Source: Galbula dea (lineage: Eukaryota; Chordata; Aves; Piciformes; Galbulidae). Taken from it: a DNA stretch of 64,000 nucleotides. Of this stretch, positions 49,168 to 60,830 are shown in pieces (position 1 is the stretch's first letter; each line of letters starts with the position of its first letter). The stretch covers positions 806,549 through 870,548 of the forward strand of contig VWZX01001930.1 in assembly GCA_013399015.1 (NCBI GenBank), in the 5' to 3' direction. Below the pieces are notes generated by a model. That model saw nothing but the letters and a program-made list of their open reading frames with translations. It made no database searches and was not told the DNA's origin. The position numbers and the translations under genes were made by a program.

Positions 49168-50614
49168 CTGAGAATAACTCAAGAAACCTTTCTAGCATTT
49201 TGATACACATAAAACCAGCCAGATTTGTATATTTCACATGGACCCAGAGAATACAAAACACGAAATGCAAGGTTGTTTAAATTGCCTCCTGGTTTATCAT
49301 GGTAATAAGGAGAAACCATATATTGACAGAAACACCACATGTACCAGTTGTAACAAAACTTCTGTGCAACGATGTGGGGAGCTTGCTTTGCTTGTTAATA
49401 CAGAATGTCACTGAGATTGCACTCTGTCAGCTTAAGATGATACTCAGGAGACTGAGCCAAAACACTGCTCAAATTTTACACTGTTCCAAGTTAAGCAAAG
49501 ACGTCAATGATTAACTTATGTCTGAAAAACAAAGCAACATTTGCATTTCTCTTTCTGGGGATAATCTAAGTGAAAATTTGAGATTGCTTATAATGGAAAA
49601 AATAATGCTGTCACTAGCACATCCCAGCTTTGAAGCCATACAGATTACTAAGAGAATTTTGTCCTTCTGCATCTCTTAGAGTATTAACCACATCTGGTAC
49701 CAATTACAGAAGTGTGGGATTTAGCTGAGGGGTCAGATAGCCTCTGTCTAATTCCAGGGGAGATTAAGCTACAAAGTATCTTACAAAAAGTAATTAGCAA
49801 ATATGGCAGTTTCTCACTGCCAGTTTTAGTTTCTTGAAACCTTACAAAATTGCTCTTGCCACTAATGCTGGAGTGGCTGGAGAAACATCAGTTTAGATCC
49901 CTCATCTGAAACCTGATCACTTCTTATCCAGCCTTTTCAGCTACTAGGGAACAAAAGGTGCAGAATGCTACTGGATGTGACCAGGTGGATAGCCTTAGAA
50001 ACGGCAGGGCCATCTACCAAGTGATGGAACTCAATGTCTGTTTATACAAGTGCCAACTGTTCTTCAAGAGAAATTCTGAGGTAATGGGCTTTTAAAAAAA
50101 TGCCATCTGATTGTTCATACTGAATCTACCATTTTTTGAGAAGGAAAGCAGATGAGATCCCTACAGAAGAATGATACCCTGTGAAAACACAAGGGCGTTG
50201 GGCTGTGCATTTTTCTGTACAGGTGGCACAGGAGGAAGGCAGTGATCTTGGTGGTCATCAGATTCAATTCTCTCTTCCAGTTGCAGTCCCAGACAGACTG
50301 GATGAGCAGTGGTATTGAAAGGGGTGAGGACTTGATCCTGAAGGTATGATCAGAATAACGACATCAAATCTTCTTTCAGAACTTTATTTGACTTCAAGTA
50401 TAAGCACTGTGGATTTTACTTCTACTAGAAAATGGCTTCTATTGAGCATTTTAGCTGATGATATCTGCACCTCAAGAAATTCTGAATATTGTAACATACA
50501 ACACTAACTAATACTCAGAAAACAGGATATAAATTGGGGGGGTGGGTTTACCTCTTTTAAAACCCTTAAAATAACAGTGATGAACAAAACACATTTCTTG
50601 CATCTTAATTTTAC

Positions 50615-50777
50615 CTGCATCAGAGAAATCACAGGAACTCCTGGTCTGTCTGTCTCAGAATCTCTGCTTAGTATTTCAGCAACACAGAAAGACAATTTTT
50701 GAAGATCACTAAAATGTTCACATCCAGTTCTCGTATTAACATATGAAGCTCCCAGCTTGGTCCAATCACTTTTTTCC
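50615..50777 (-). CDS. TOPAZ1: TOPAZ1 internal exon (DWxKLG ... RPGVP)
   Basis: 163 nt, with acceptor GCATTGCAG and donor CAG|GTAAAA. It encodes EKSDWTKLGASYVNTRTGCE and, after a short gap, AEILSRDSETDRPGVPVISL. This matches the mammalian TOPAZ1 region with PDWAKLG, a GCE motif and ERPGVP at the same spacing, roughly 40-50% identical by eye. The exon is open and enters after one base of a codon. TOPAZ1 is a germ-cell-specific protein needed for male meiosis in mice. Its position directly upstream of TCAIM on the same strand matches human 3p21 gene order. Other exons here are uncertain. Confidence 0.8.
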
Positions 50778-51223
50778 CTGCAATGCTGTGAAGAAGGCAA
50801 GGAATAAATACAAGTGAACCTGCTTCCAGAACACCAAGCAGAAAATATATTGAAATTCAAGAGATACACCTGGGGTAGACTTAAAGCAGAAAAAAAAAAT
50901 GGAGATGAAATGCTACTGCCAAGAACCTCCATGTTCAATATGGCACAGTTACATGTTGCCCGAAGTGCACAGACTGCTAATCACTTTTGTCCCTCAACAA
51001 ATTAAAATCCTTTTCCTATTTATGTCATGACCCCAACTGGGGAAGCTCATAATGTATTCATCTGATTTAAAAACTGGCCTGGCATTCATCCAGTATTTTA
51101 CTGTTGTCTTTTTTCTTCCCATGATGCATGCCAAATTGATGGTTATTTGCTATAGAAATTAGTCTTTTGCTTGCCAGATCACTTATGACTTTGCTGCTAA
51201 AGGAGTAAAAAAAGTCCTGGTAC

Positions 51224-51279
51224 TTTGCTTCTGAAATTTTGGTCTCAGGATCTGTGCAGTAAGTGTGAAAATATGTAAA
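51224..51279 (-). CDS. TOPAZ1: Candidate TOPAZ1 exon
   Basis: 56 nt between an ACACAG acceptor and a weak donor, AAA|GTACCA. It reads FTYFHTYCTDPETKISEA and its phases fit both the exon above (phase 0) and the firm exon at 50777 (two bases joined by one). The frame remains open well past the donor (to about 51067), so the exon end is uncertain. Confidence 0.3.
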
Positions 51280-51525
51280 CTGTGTAATTGTGCATAATAA
51301 AAAAAGCTCATCTTGCATATGAAAGATGCAAGTGTCATTTACAGCATTTTAAAATTGTATTTTCTTATTCTTTAAAATCTATGCTTAGTATTTATTTCTT
51401 GACTGGAAACTTTCAGTTGGTGAAGGAACTTAATAATAAAGTCAAAATATTCTGACTCGAGGAACACGCCAGCATCAGTAACCTGCAACAGCAAATAAGG
51501 GGAAGAAAACTAAGCACACAAAAAC

Positions 51526-51619
51526 CTGTGACTGCTTATGCCTTTCCAGAGGCAAGTGGCAAACAGTAGGAAGAACATGACACTGAATTATTTTGCAATC
51601 AGTATAAATGTGGCAGGCT
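51526..51619 (-). CDS. TOPAZ1: Candidate TOPAZ1 exon
   Basis: 94 nt after a strong pyrimidine tract (TCTGTCTGTTTAG), ending CACAG|GTTTTT. It reads CHIYTDCKIIQCHVLPTVCH and a short basic end. The spacing of Tyr, Cys and Pro is like the helical-repeat segments of TOPAZ1. It leaves in phase 0, which fits the next candidate, but its start phase does not join directly to 53242, so another exon would be needed. Confidence 0.35.
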
Positions 51620-53241
51620 CTAAACAGACAGAGAAAGGGAAGCAAAAAGGTGAAAGTGAAAACATGGTAAAAATTCCATGAATGTACCAATAAGAAGTCA
51701 AATCATCTAGAAATTAAACTGGCAACACTGATCATAACACAGAATTACTCATAAGGACATAGAAGAAAAAACCTGGAGCTAACATGAGTTAGTGAACCAT
51801 TTCAGCCCAGATCCACTTGATTTAAAAAAAAAAAAATACATGTAGATATTTTAATATGTTATTTGATATTGCAACATTCTTGTCTTAACATCTTAAGCTG
51901 TCAGCTTATGTAAGATCCTTACACATTTTGCTCCATCTCTGCAGATGGAGAAATAAGGACTACTGAGATTAAATCTTACAATTCCGAGTTAGGAGAAAAT
52001 CATCCACCCTTTGAGATGCCCTTTGACACTTCTGGAACATTTACAGTCTTTCTGCACAACAATGTAAATATGTCATATTTAATACTATTTTGTGAAATAA
52101 TGAAAAATCAAGACATAGAAAATGCCCTAAATTATTCACGTTATTATAGAATCGCATCAGGTTTATTTTTATGTAGAATTTCAAAATTAGACAGGATCCA
52201 CTCATGGAGTTTGTTACACAGCAAGTGAATTTACCACAAAAGCAGAAGATGCTGGCTTGTGGCCAACACATTCTTTTTTTAAAAAAAAAAATTAACCTGT
52301 TCAGATCATCAAGTCAAAGAATGCAAAATCTGTACATGTAGGTATGTTGAATATCAATAAAGCTTATTGCTTTTATCTTGAAACAATGCCATAATATTGC
52401 TGAACTAACTATAAGATGTGTGTTTCAGAAAACCATGTAGAATCTTTGATCATTATTACACATGCAGTGTCACTTGGCAATGGGTTAACTCATTTAATCC
52501 AAATCTACAATCCCAGGTGGCTGGGGGCATTTCCAAAACAAACTCTGGCACATGCTTACAGAATGCAAATTAGTTTGCTTTCTTTTGGAATCTGTTTTCC
52601 TCCTTTGGACTGACTCCAAAAAAACCCCGAAGATTGCATCTGGAGCACTGACTGTTCCAAGTATTAGTGAAATTGCTTGGAAAACCCAGTTGTAGCAGTA
52701 TTTAATCATGGGACACGTTACATTACAGTCATAAAAGAAAGTAAAAGTGTTATTTGTTTACAGCTTCCTGAAAGCTTCAGTTGATCTAGTTGTTTCAATT
52801 TGAAAGGTTGTAACTGAGCCTAGAGACCATGTAAAAATGTAAGGATCTCTACAAGTTGAGTTAACCCTAATAGATTTCAAATAAGGGCATATGAAAGGGA
52901 CAATTCCCATTTTCAAAACCTTAGCAGACCTTAATGAGCTCATAGGTATGCTGATTTTTAAAACATGATGTTTTTATGAATTAAATCCTTACTGCTGTGT
53001 TCTGTGATCAATCTCAACTCTGAAGAGTGTTACATCCTAGTAAGTTACACCTTGGAGCATCAATCAGTTATTTAACAAAAAGGCGGGAATACCCCTCACA
53101 GCAAAAGGTAACTTTGTTTCAAAAATTTTGGTAACGATCATCACCGAAAACATTGTACTATGCACCAGTCTACAAAAAACCTCCTAAAGAGATTTGTTTC
53201 TCCTGTGTTTGACAAGATGACTTTTTTGCTGCTTTACTTAC

Positions 53242-53303
53242 TTCCATTTTTGGACTTTGGTGCCACCATGAGGTGCTTAGTCTATTATAAGTTTTAAGTA
53301 GTT
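53242..53303 (-). CDS. TOPAZ1: Likely TOPAZ1 exon
   Basis: 62 nt with a long T-rich acceptor ending TTTTTTTAG and a consensus donor, GAA|GTAAGT. The only open frame reads LLKTYNRLSTSWWHQSPKME. Both splice sites are strong and the orientation and place are right for TOPAZ1. The protein match is not proven from memory. Confidence 0.5.
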
Positions 53304-56159
53304 CTAAAAAAATAAATACAAACATAAAAAAACCCCCTCCAAAGTATACTTCTAGACTACCAAAAAAATAAGGCTACATTTGGTGGGGAGAACAGTAAGT
53401 ATGCCTGAGTGCTGCATCACAAGTAAAATCAAATGGAATGGATTTTTAATAGTTTTAGGCAAATAATTTAAATCTCTAATGTGTCTGTATAAAAGGAAGC
53501 ACTACAAACCATGAGCTTTCATACAAACTACCTGAAAATTACTGATATTCACTACAGCCTGCCAAGGTTATTTCACAACTGAGAAAAAAGGTAAATGTCC
53601 CATGCAAAATTACTCTCAAATGACCTTAGTATTTTTAAGCTGTCATATAAATTTTCAAAGGGGTTACAAAATTTTAGTAAACAAAATACCTCTTTTTTGA
53701 GACACAAAAAGGAAAAGAAAAAACATTAAGAAAAATAAGACCAAACTAGACTGATGTATTTAAAAAATTCTGACATGGTATATTTAAGATAACAAGATGG
53801 GTAAAGCTCCTTTAGGTGCTACTCTTTTTTAATATCTATAACAGGTTCACCACAAGTTATTTTTTACATTTTGATTCTGTAATTTCTTGCTTACTAATAC
53901 TAATGATAAAACTATACACATACCAATAAGATGGTAGATAAAAACCCAAACCTTTTAAGACCTGATGAGGAAAAGTTTATGCATTTGTCTTTTTTTAATT
54001 ATTATGTTTTCGTTCACTTCCAAGTGACTTACAGAACCACCTAAGTCTTGGTTTCATACAGCCAATTCCAAAATCTTATCACATGACAGCATGATCAACT
54101 TGCCTTGTGTAGTTCCTGGAAGTACTATAGACTCATAATTTCTTTGTTAAATGGTGTGAAAAACACATCTGCTTTGCCCACCACAAAGTCTGGGTTTGCT
54201 TATGGGTCTCTGATGCTTGGGATAGAAATGTCTCAGAATCTGCCCATCCTATTACTCTATATCCCTACAGCCTAATTCTTGCATTTTTGCTGATTTTTGT
54301 TCTTTTAACAAGTCTACTAGTTCAAAATTCTACCATGCTTTTAAAAAAAGAACTTCAAAAGACCATGAGAAAAAGAATTTCTTAACATTTTTTGATCCAT
54401 CAATGGCTGACATTTACTCTCTTTTCATATATAAATGAAACAAACCCAAGTTGTAGTTTTGCATTTAAAAAGTGTTCACACATACTGTTCCTTTCTTCAT
54501 TAAATCTCCTCACCTTTCCATCCCCTCACTCAGGAACATGCAAATACCAACATTTTGCTCTTGCACATCCACACAATGTCATGAAATAAAATCTGCAATA
54601 TTTACAGGGCAACTGAATCATCTCAAGGATCTGCTGGACTGAATGAAAATCCTAAAATAAAATAAAACAAGCAGAAAAAAGCCCAAAAGGTTAGTATTTT
54701 TTTAAAGCAAAAATTTTTTTGGTAGAATTTCAAAATAACTACCCTGGAGTAATATACAGGCAATGCTCATTCTGTTAAACAGTGTCTATGATATACACTG
54801 TACACAAAAAGAATACTCATTCTAATACGTTTACTATGATCTAGCCAAGCTGCTTCCTAAGCAGCTGGGTGTTCTTACTAAAGCCTTGCCTTGTTCTTCA
54901 GAGGCTTGTTTTGGAAAATGTTTTTCTCCTATTAACATCTGAACATTTTATACTTTCGTGTCTAAAAAACTGCTCAGCACCCCCAATAAGATTCCTTCTC
55001 CCTTTTGCACATGGGTTTAATGAAAAAAGATGTAAATGAAAAAAATAAGATGGTAAATGATGAAAATCATAAAAACATTATTTAAAATAAGGATAACATA
55101 AAGCCACCCAGAAGGAGCAGAGGAAGAAAATTAAAACACCCCTCCCAAGAAAAAAATCTAATCCTCAGAAGAAAACCTTGTATTATATCTATCTGAGCTT
55201 CACCTTTTCCATTAAAAAATATGCTACGGGAAAAAGACTACCCTACTGCAATGTTTTATAAAGAGAACAAAAGCCATTTAAGGCTACTACAGAACATGTT
55301 GCTATATGTATAAAGTTAAAACAATACGGAAATGCTTTACCAATTTCATTTTTAAATGTGCACTATCAGCACACAGTAACAAATAATGTTTTGTCTTCAG
55401 AAACACATGGAAAAATGAACAGAACCTTAAGGTGTCATAAGCACATTGGAAGTTGTATATTTAAAACATAGTTGGAAACCAAATTAGACAAAGTCTAGCA
55501 AGAAAATGCAGATGCAATGTATGCACGTTCAGCCTTAACATCTTTTGCTTACACAGTTGATTCTCTTGAATAGGAAATTTTGTCCGTAAGAATACCTTTA
55601 TTTATTTGATGTATATAATTCAAACAAGGGCATTAGACTGTTCAGGAAGATCCAGGAAAACTGCAGGACTTGCATTTTTATAAAGTACTACCTTTAAAAG
55701 AAAGAAAACAAAAAACCCCCACCTATATCTGAAAATTTGTCTAGAGAATGGACTCAAGAATGTATCAGGAAAATTACTTTTTTAGACCTTATTTTTCAAA
55801 AGAAGAGATCATTTTAATAACTCATTTTTTCAGAATATGGTTTCTATATAAAATATTTTTAATAACAGCCTACAGCACATATTTGTCATTTGACTGTACC
55901 CACTTTGAAATTAAAAGGAATGTCTTCTAGACAATTGCCATAGACTTTTAGAAATCCTTTCAAAATTGTTCCAGTTTGATACAATGCTCTCTTAAAACAT
56001 CAAAATACAATCTTTGTATCTTTTAGGTTTTTAGCAAGTAAAAAGCAGAAAGTTCTGAAAATAAAACCCAGCATCCTATAAAGGCAAGCACTAAAACAAG
56101 ATAGCATGATACATATTCCAAAACAATCAAATAATAAAGAAATTAATGAAAAAAATACC

Positions 56160-57820
56160 ATCTTTTATTTGGATTTGCTGAAATGACTGCCTCCTTTACT
56201 GCTTGTGCCTGACCTATTCATAAATGAACTGATTGTTTTTGAGGGGTCTGTTGCTGTCAACAGCGATTCCTCCTCCCACCCCCCCAAAAGGGTATCTGAT
56301 CTCCTCTCCTTTGTGCTATAGAACTGCCCTCGTCCTCCACAAAAAGCTTTCCCTATTCCTAAAAATCTGTTTTCTTCTAAGACTGGTATTCACTGTACTG
56401 TCAAGCAGACCCCTAGCTGTTCTCTCTACATTTCTTGAGCTAAGTTTGCAGGTATACATCAAGGGTCACTTTGAGACAGCATACAGGTCACTCTTTCCTG
56501 CCTCCATTACTTTGTCCCACATAGACATCTGCAAAACAAAAACTATATCCTGAGTCTTTTTTGCTTTTTAATGGGGTCTTACTACAGCATCAGTCCCTTA
56601 TCCTGGGAGCCCAAATTCTGCACCTCTACTTCTACAATGGGGCACAAGTACTTACCACTTTCCCTCAGGCTGTCTGTTCCTTTCTGAAGGTTTGAGCTCT
56701 GCCACTCTTCCATGAAATGCTTGTGCATTTTAACTCCAGTTGTAGTTTGTTCTTGGCCATGTAGACCTTGTACCTAGTGTGACACCAGTGCATTTCTGTC
56801 CCTCTGACTCACAGCTCCTTTCTTGGACTCTGGACACCGTGCATGCCGTTCTAGTAAGGCAGATTGACCCTGTTCTCTGGGACCTTGTAGTTTTGCTTCT
56901 GTCAAAGATGTCCCACCTTCCTTGCTCCAGCATTTCTTTCCTTTCTTCCATGTCCCTGGTTTTCTTGATACAATTAAAAAACACTTATCCAACTTCTCTG
57001 GATCATCTACTACTTCCTGAAGTTTTCGTTCAGACAAGGATTTCCAAGTCCCCAAATTCTTCTGAATATCTGGGATTTGCATCTTCAGTTACCATTATGG
57101 AGCCAGTGCTTTTCATTTCGGTACTACATGTGCTCTTTCTAGTCTGCAGCACCTCTGGTTCTGGCAAACAGGAAATGCAAAGTCTCTCTGCTCTGAATTT
57201 CCTCCTCTGAGGATGGGATTTTTGATTTTACTTCTTTATTTCCTGAGCAACCTGAACTTTCCTGGAAACTTGAGAGGTTCAACCCTTCTGAGCTACGTTC
57301 TTTCCTTTCAATCTCTACTGAGAATTTATTTTGCAAAGCACTTCCTGAAAAAAACAGCTGCTGACCGTGTCCTGTTCTCATCAGTCTCTTCCCAGCATAC
57401 TGTTGCAGCCCTGTTTGCTGCTTGCCAATCTTCACATACAGCAGCACGTGAAATTGGCAGAGCTACGCCCCTGCTGCGTCTGGCAGCCCTCCTGCACTTC
57501 CCTTGTTTTTTTTTTTTCACCTGGGACTCTCTGGCGACTTTCACCTTGCTTCTTGTGCACGGGCACAGGAGAAACAAATTGCTCACATGAAATGCTGGAG
57601 AGCATGACAGGTTGCAGATGGAAAAGTAAAGGCTGCTCAGATTTTCTCTTTGGTGCCAGGTGAATACTCTGCTTGACTACTAACTTTTTCTGTGGCTCAC
57701 ATCCTGCCCCTGCACTCAGACAGCTTGGGCTGGTGACCATCCTGCCAGACAACTTCGCTTCACAGGCAGTTATCACTTTCCCTGACCTTAAGTGCAGCAT
57801 CACAGGAATCTAGACAGCAA
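56160..57820 (-). other. Minus-strand ORF-dense region, possible TOPAZ1 5' coding remnant
   Basis: Several minus-strand frames of 84-123 codons tile this region (57803-57432, 57586-57326, 57447-57139, 57082-56774, 56984-56730), with frame changes between them. An acceptor-like TTTTTTGCTGTCTAG lies just above the first. They are basic and Ser/Glu-rich, as in fast-evolving disordered proteins. Mammalian TOPAZ1 has a very long second exon at the equivalent place; no such long frame exists here. I could not match any segment, and a 12-A run (57506-57517) is one place where the frame could slip. Confidence 0.25.
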
Positions 57821-58079
57821 AAAATGCACTCACCAGTGGTCTTTAAATAGTACCCCTGCTAGCTCAACACCCAAGCCAGGCACAAGCCTGCTGAAGAGGG
57901 GTGCACAACCTCTCTCAGGTCACCACCTCAGAAGGTCATCCCTGAGGAGCCCAACCTGACAAAAAGCAAGCCCAGGGCCACCGGCAAGCCCCCACTGCCA
58001 CCCCACCTGGCCGGAGCACCCCTCTCAGCAGAGTGGAGCCGAGGATGCAGCCCCATACCTCTTGCGCCTCAAGGACTAG

Positions 58080-58420
58080 TCTGTGGCTGCCCACGTCACG
58101 CTGCCCGTCACCTCCAGCGCTACCCCCGCGGCCACAGAGAAGCCCAAGCCACCCCTTCTCTCCCTTTACCCTGTCCATCTTTCACCGTTCTCGACACCCC
58201 ACCTAAGCCCCACCAGCGCCACCCGCACGCAACACATCCCCAGCAGCCAGAGGCAGGTGCCAACCGCTCGGGGTAATAGCGGCGCGGCCGGCGCAGGCGC
58301 AGGCAGAGGGCAGTAGGTGCCCGAATGCGACGTTGTGAGGGAGGCTTCGAGGCAGGGTCAAGGGGGTACCCAGTACGGGTGATGTGCTGGCGGAGAGGGG
58401 TCGGGAGAGCGTGGTTGTGT
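58080..58420. promoter_or_regulatory. CpG island, probable TOPAZ1 promoter
   Basis: CpG-rich segment centred on 58265-58330, flanked by AT-rich DNA on the high-coordinate side. It holds GCGCAGGCGCA at 58291-58301, an NRF1-like site identical to that in the TCAIM island. Its place upstream of the minus-strand exons at 50-54 kb suggests the TOPAZ1 start; a plus-strand transcript is equally possible from the sequence. Confidence 0.5.
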
Positions 58421-60645
58421 TGTTTGCTTTAAAGAATCACATTAAAACGTTTAATAATTTATTATTTTCATAGCACTTGCCATTTAGATTCAATCTTTGT
58501 GCAACGTTGTTTTTGTAAGCTGATTTCTACGTGTTCACATTACCATGAAGTGAATGGTCCTGAGGCTTTGGTGTCCTCCACTTGTGTTGAAACTATAACC
58601 ACATTTGAAGCCCTAATACCAACTTTGAATGTTTTCAGACTACGTAGTCTAATCATTTGAGCTATTTTTTCCTTAACTCCAGTCCTGGGACATTCAGTTA
58701 TTGGAAATGCAAACTTCACATAAGCTATGGTTAATGAAAAAGTAAGAGAAATATGAGGTACCAAGTGTCTGAAAGTGAAAAGATAATTCTGGTGCCTAAA
58801 CCCATCTTTTTAACAGAATAACAGTACACTCAGAGATGCATGGCAATTTCCAAGAGGGAAAAAGGAACTAGTGTGACTGCATCTGTGTGAAGTGTGTGAA
58901 ATTATTACAACTTTTCTCAGAGGACAAAGTGTATGCACTTACCCCTCCAGCTAAAGTAGTTTATATTACTAGTGTGGAGAAATTATGGCTGCAGTTCTAA
59001 CAATGAAATATTTGAGTAACCTTCCAAAAGTTTTTGAAAGACTGAAATTTATAAACACATAAACCAGCTACATGGGTGACTAAATCATATAAATTTTTTG
59101 CTGGGCTGTATTTTAGACTTTGCTAATCCACTCACCTAGCAACAGCAATTTGGTCTTCTTTTTTAGCTAGGGAATTGAAAAGAATAAACTTGAAAATTGG
59201 GGTTTTTGTGAGTCAATGTGAAAACTGTCCCCCTGGACCACTTCTTTTTTGCAGTGCTTATATCTTCATGCTTGGCTGATGGATAGATTTGTTATCTCTA
59301 GCAAACCTTAGTGGAAAGTGTTTGGCTGTGCTGTAGTAAATGAGACTGAGCTCTGTAGAATATGCACAGTCTGTTACGTTCTTAAAATGCGCCAAATGAA
59401 TCCCTTAAATCATACAACTAAAATGAAACAAGAAAGAGTTTTAGTCCAGTATGTCTAAGAAATTATCATTTTATAAACCCAAGGATTTAGTTATTAACAG
59501 TTCTGAGTTATAGGTTTTACAAAAGTAGCACCCGAAAGCAGTAAATACAGATATGATTTTGAGTAATTTATTTACCCCTTGCCTTCCATTCAAACGTATC
59601 GGTGTTTTGGAAATATGTGTATTGCTAATCTGTCGAACTAAGGAGTTTTGTCTGAAGCTGTTCATGTATATCCCTCTAAAACCGCCTTTGCTTTCCATTC
59701 CCAGGCCCTTAATACAGGATGTACCCCTGGCATGACATCTAATGAAAATTGTGCTAACTGCCCTTGTTAGGGCTGAGGTACAATGTGCGCATTCAACTTA
59801 GTCCTTGGTAGCTCAACTATATAGATGTTGATCCAATTTATACTAATAGCTGTTTGTCTCTTTGTCTACTCTGACACTATGAGCTCCTTTAGACAAGGGC
59901 CAACGTGGTGTTGAGAGTAGGAGTATCACAGTGGAAATATGTCATCTGTTTTGTGAAGTAGCTGAGTGATTACACCACACAGCATCATGCTAGCAGACTA
60001 GGGGAATCCAGTGAGTGGCTGGATATTTCAAACTTTGTTTTGGTGTCTGTTTTTATTATAGAGCTCTACAGGGTAGATTAAAGTAACTTCATTTTCCACC
60101 AGTTCAAAATGAGATGGAGGGAAAAGGACAGCTGGTGTATTTCATAATGAGCCATCTGGCATTTCTTGGTAGATCCTCTGATTCCTAATTTACTAATGAA
60201 TTGTTGCAACATGGAAATCAAAATTATTGATTATGTGGAATCAATGTTTCCCTCTGGCACATTTTATGCCCCTTCAGTTTCTGTCATGGGATAGTCACAG
60301 GGGGGATAAGTACCTCTCACACTGAGCTTTGCAAAGTTTGAAAGTCATCTATACCATTTGCCTTTTTTTTGGTAATCAAGCTGCTTGACATTTATTCTGA
60401 AAGACTGAATTTCGAGATGATCCCATCTGACCTGAACCTTACAGAAAGTGTCACTAAACGGTTTTAAGATTCCATGGGGAACTCTTGTGTTAGGTTGTTC
60501 CTGGCCATTGTGGAAATCAAAAGATTTAAATTAAGACAATTCTTTCTAATTGGGAATCTGGATATTTTCAACTGACATCTTTTCTTCGGTGTGGTTACAG
60601 ACTTCAGTGAATACAGTATGCTCCTTTACTTTATAGACTGTATTT
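58421..60645. other. Intergenic, AT-rich
   Basis: No coding exon, repeat family or regulatory motif was recognised. Confidence 0.5.
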
Positions 60646-60830
60646 CGCAGAATCACAGAATCATTATGGTTGGAAAGAACCCTCAAGATCCTCTAGTCCA
60701 ACCAATAGCCCTACACTACTCTTATCCCTCAATCATCCCCTGAAGAAATACATCCATCCTCTTCTTAAAAACCTCCAGGGATGGTGACTCCACCACCTCT
60801 CTGGGCAGCAGAGGAATTAACAAATCTCTG
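60646..60830 (-). mobile_element. CR1 3'-end fragment
   Basis: The plus strand reads reverse-complement CR1 starting at its 3' terminus ('agaatcacagaatcattatgg', 'ttggaaagaaccctcaagat', then 'cctccagggatggtgactcc', 'ctctctgggcagc'). It is truncated after about 185 bases. Confidence 0.9.

Noticed and set aside
53570..53700. Minus-strand open run VFCLLKFCNPFENLYDSLKI and onwards
   Set aside because: Protein-like, but only 38 codons in AT-rich DNA, with no clear donor and an unclear acceptor.
54606..54651. Exon-like segment DFHSVQQILEMIQLP on the minus strand
   Set aside because: The acceptor is good, but joining it to the next likely exon (53303) would create a TAA across the junction. Not called.
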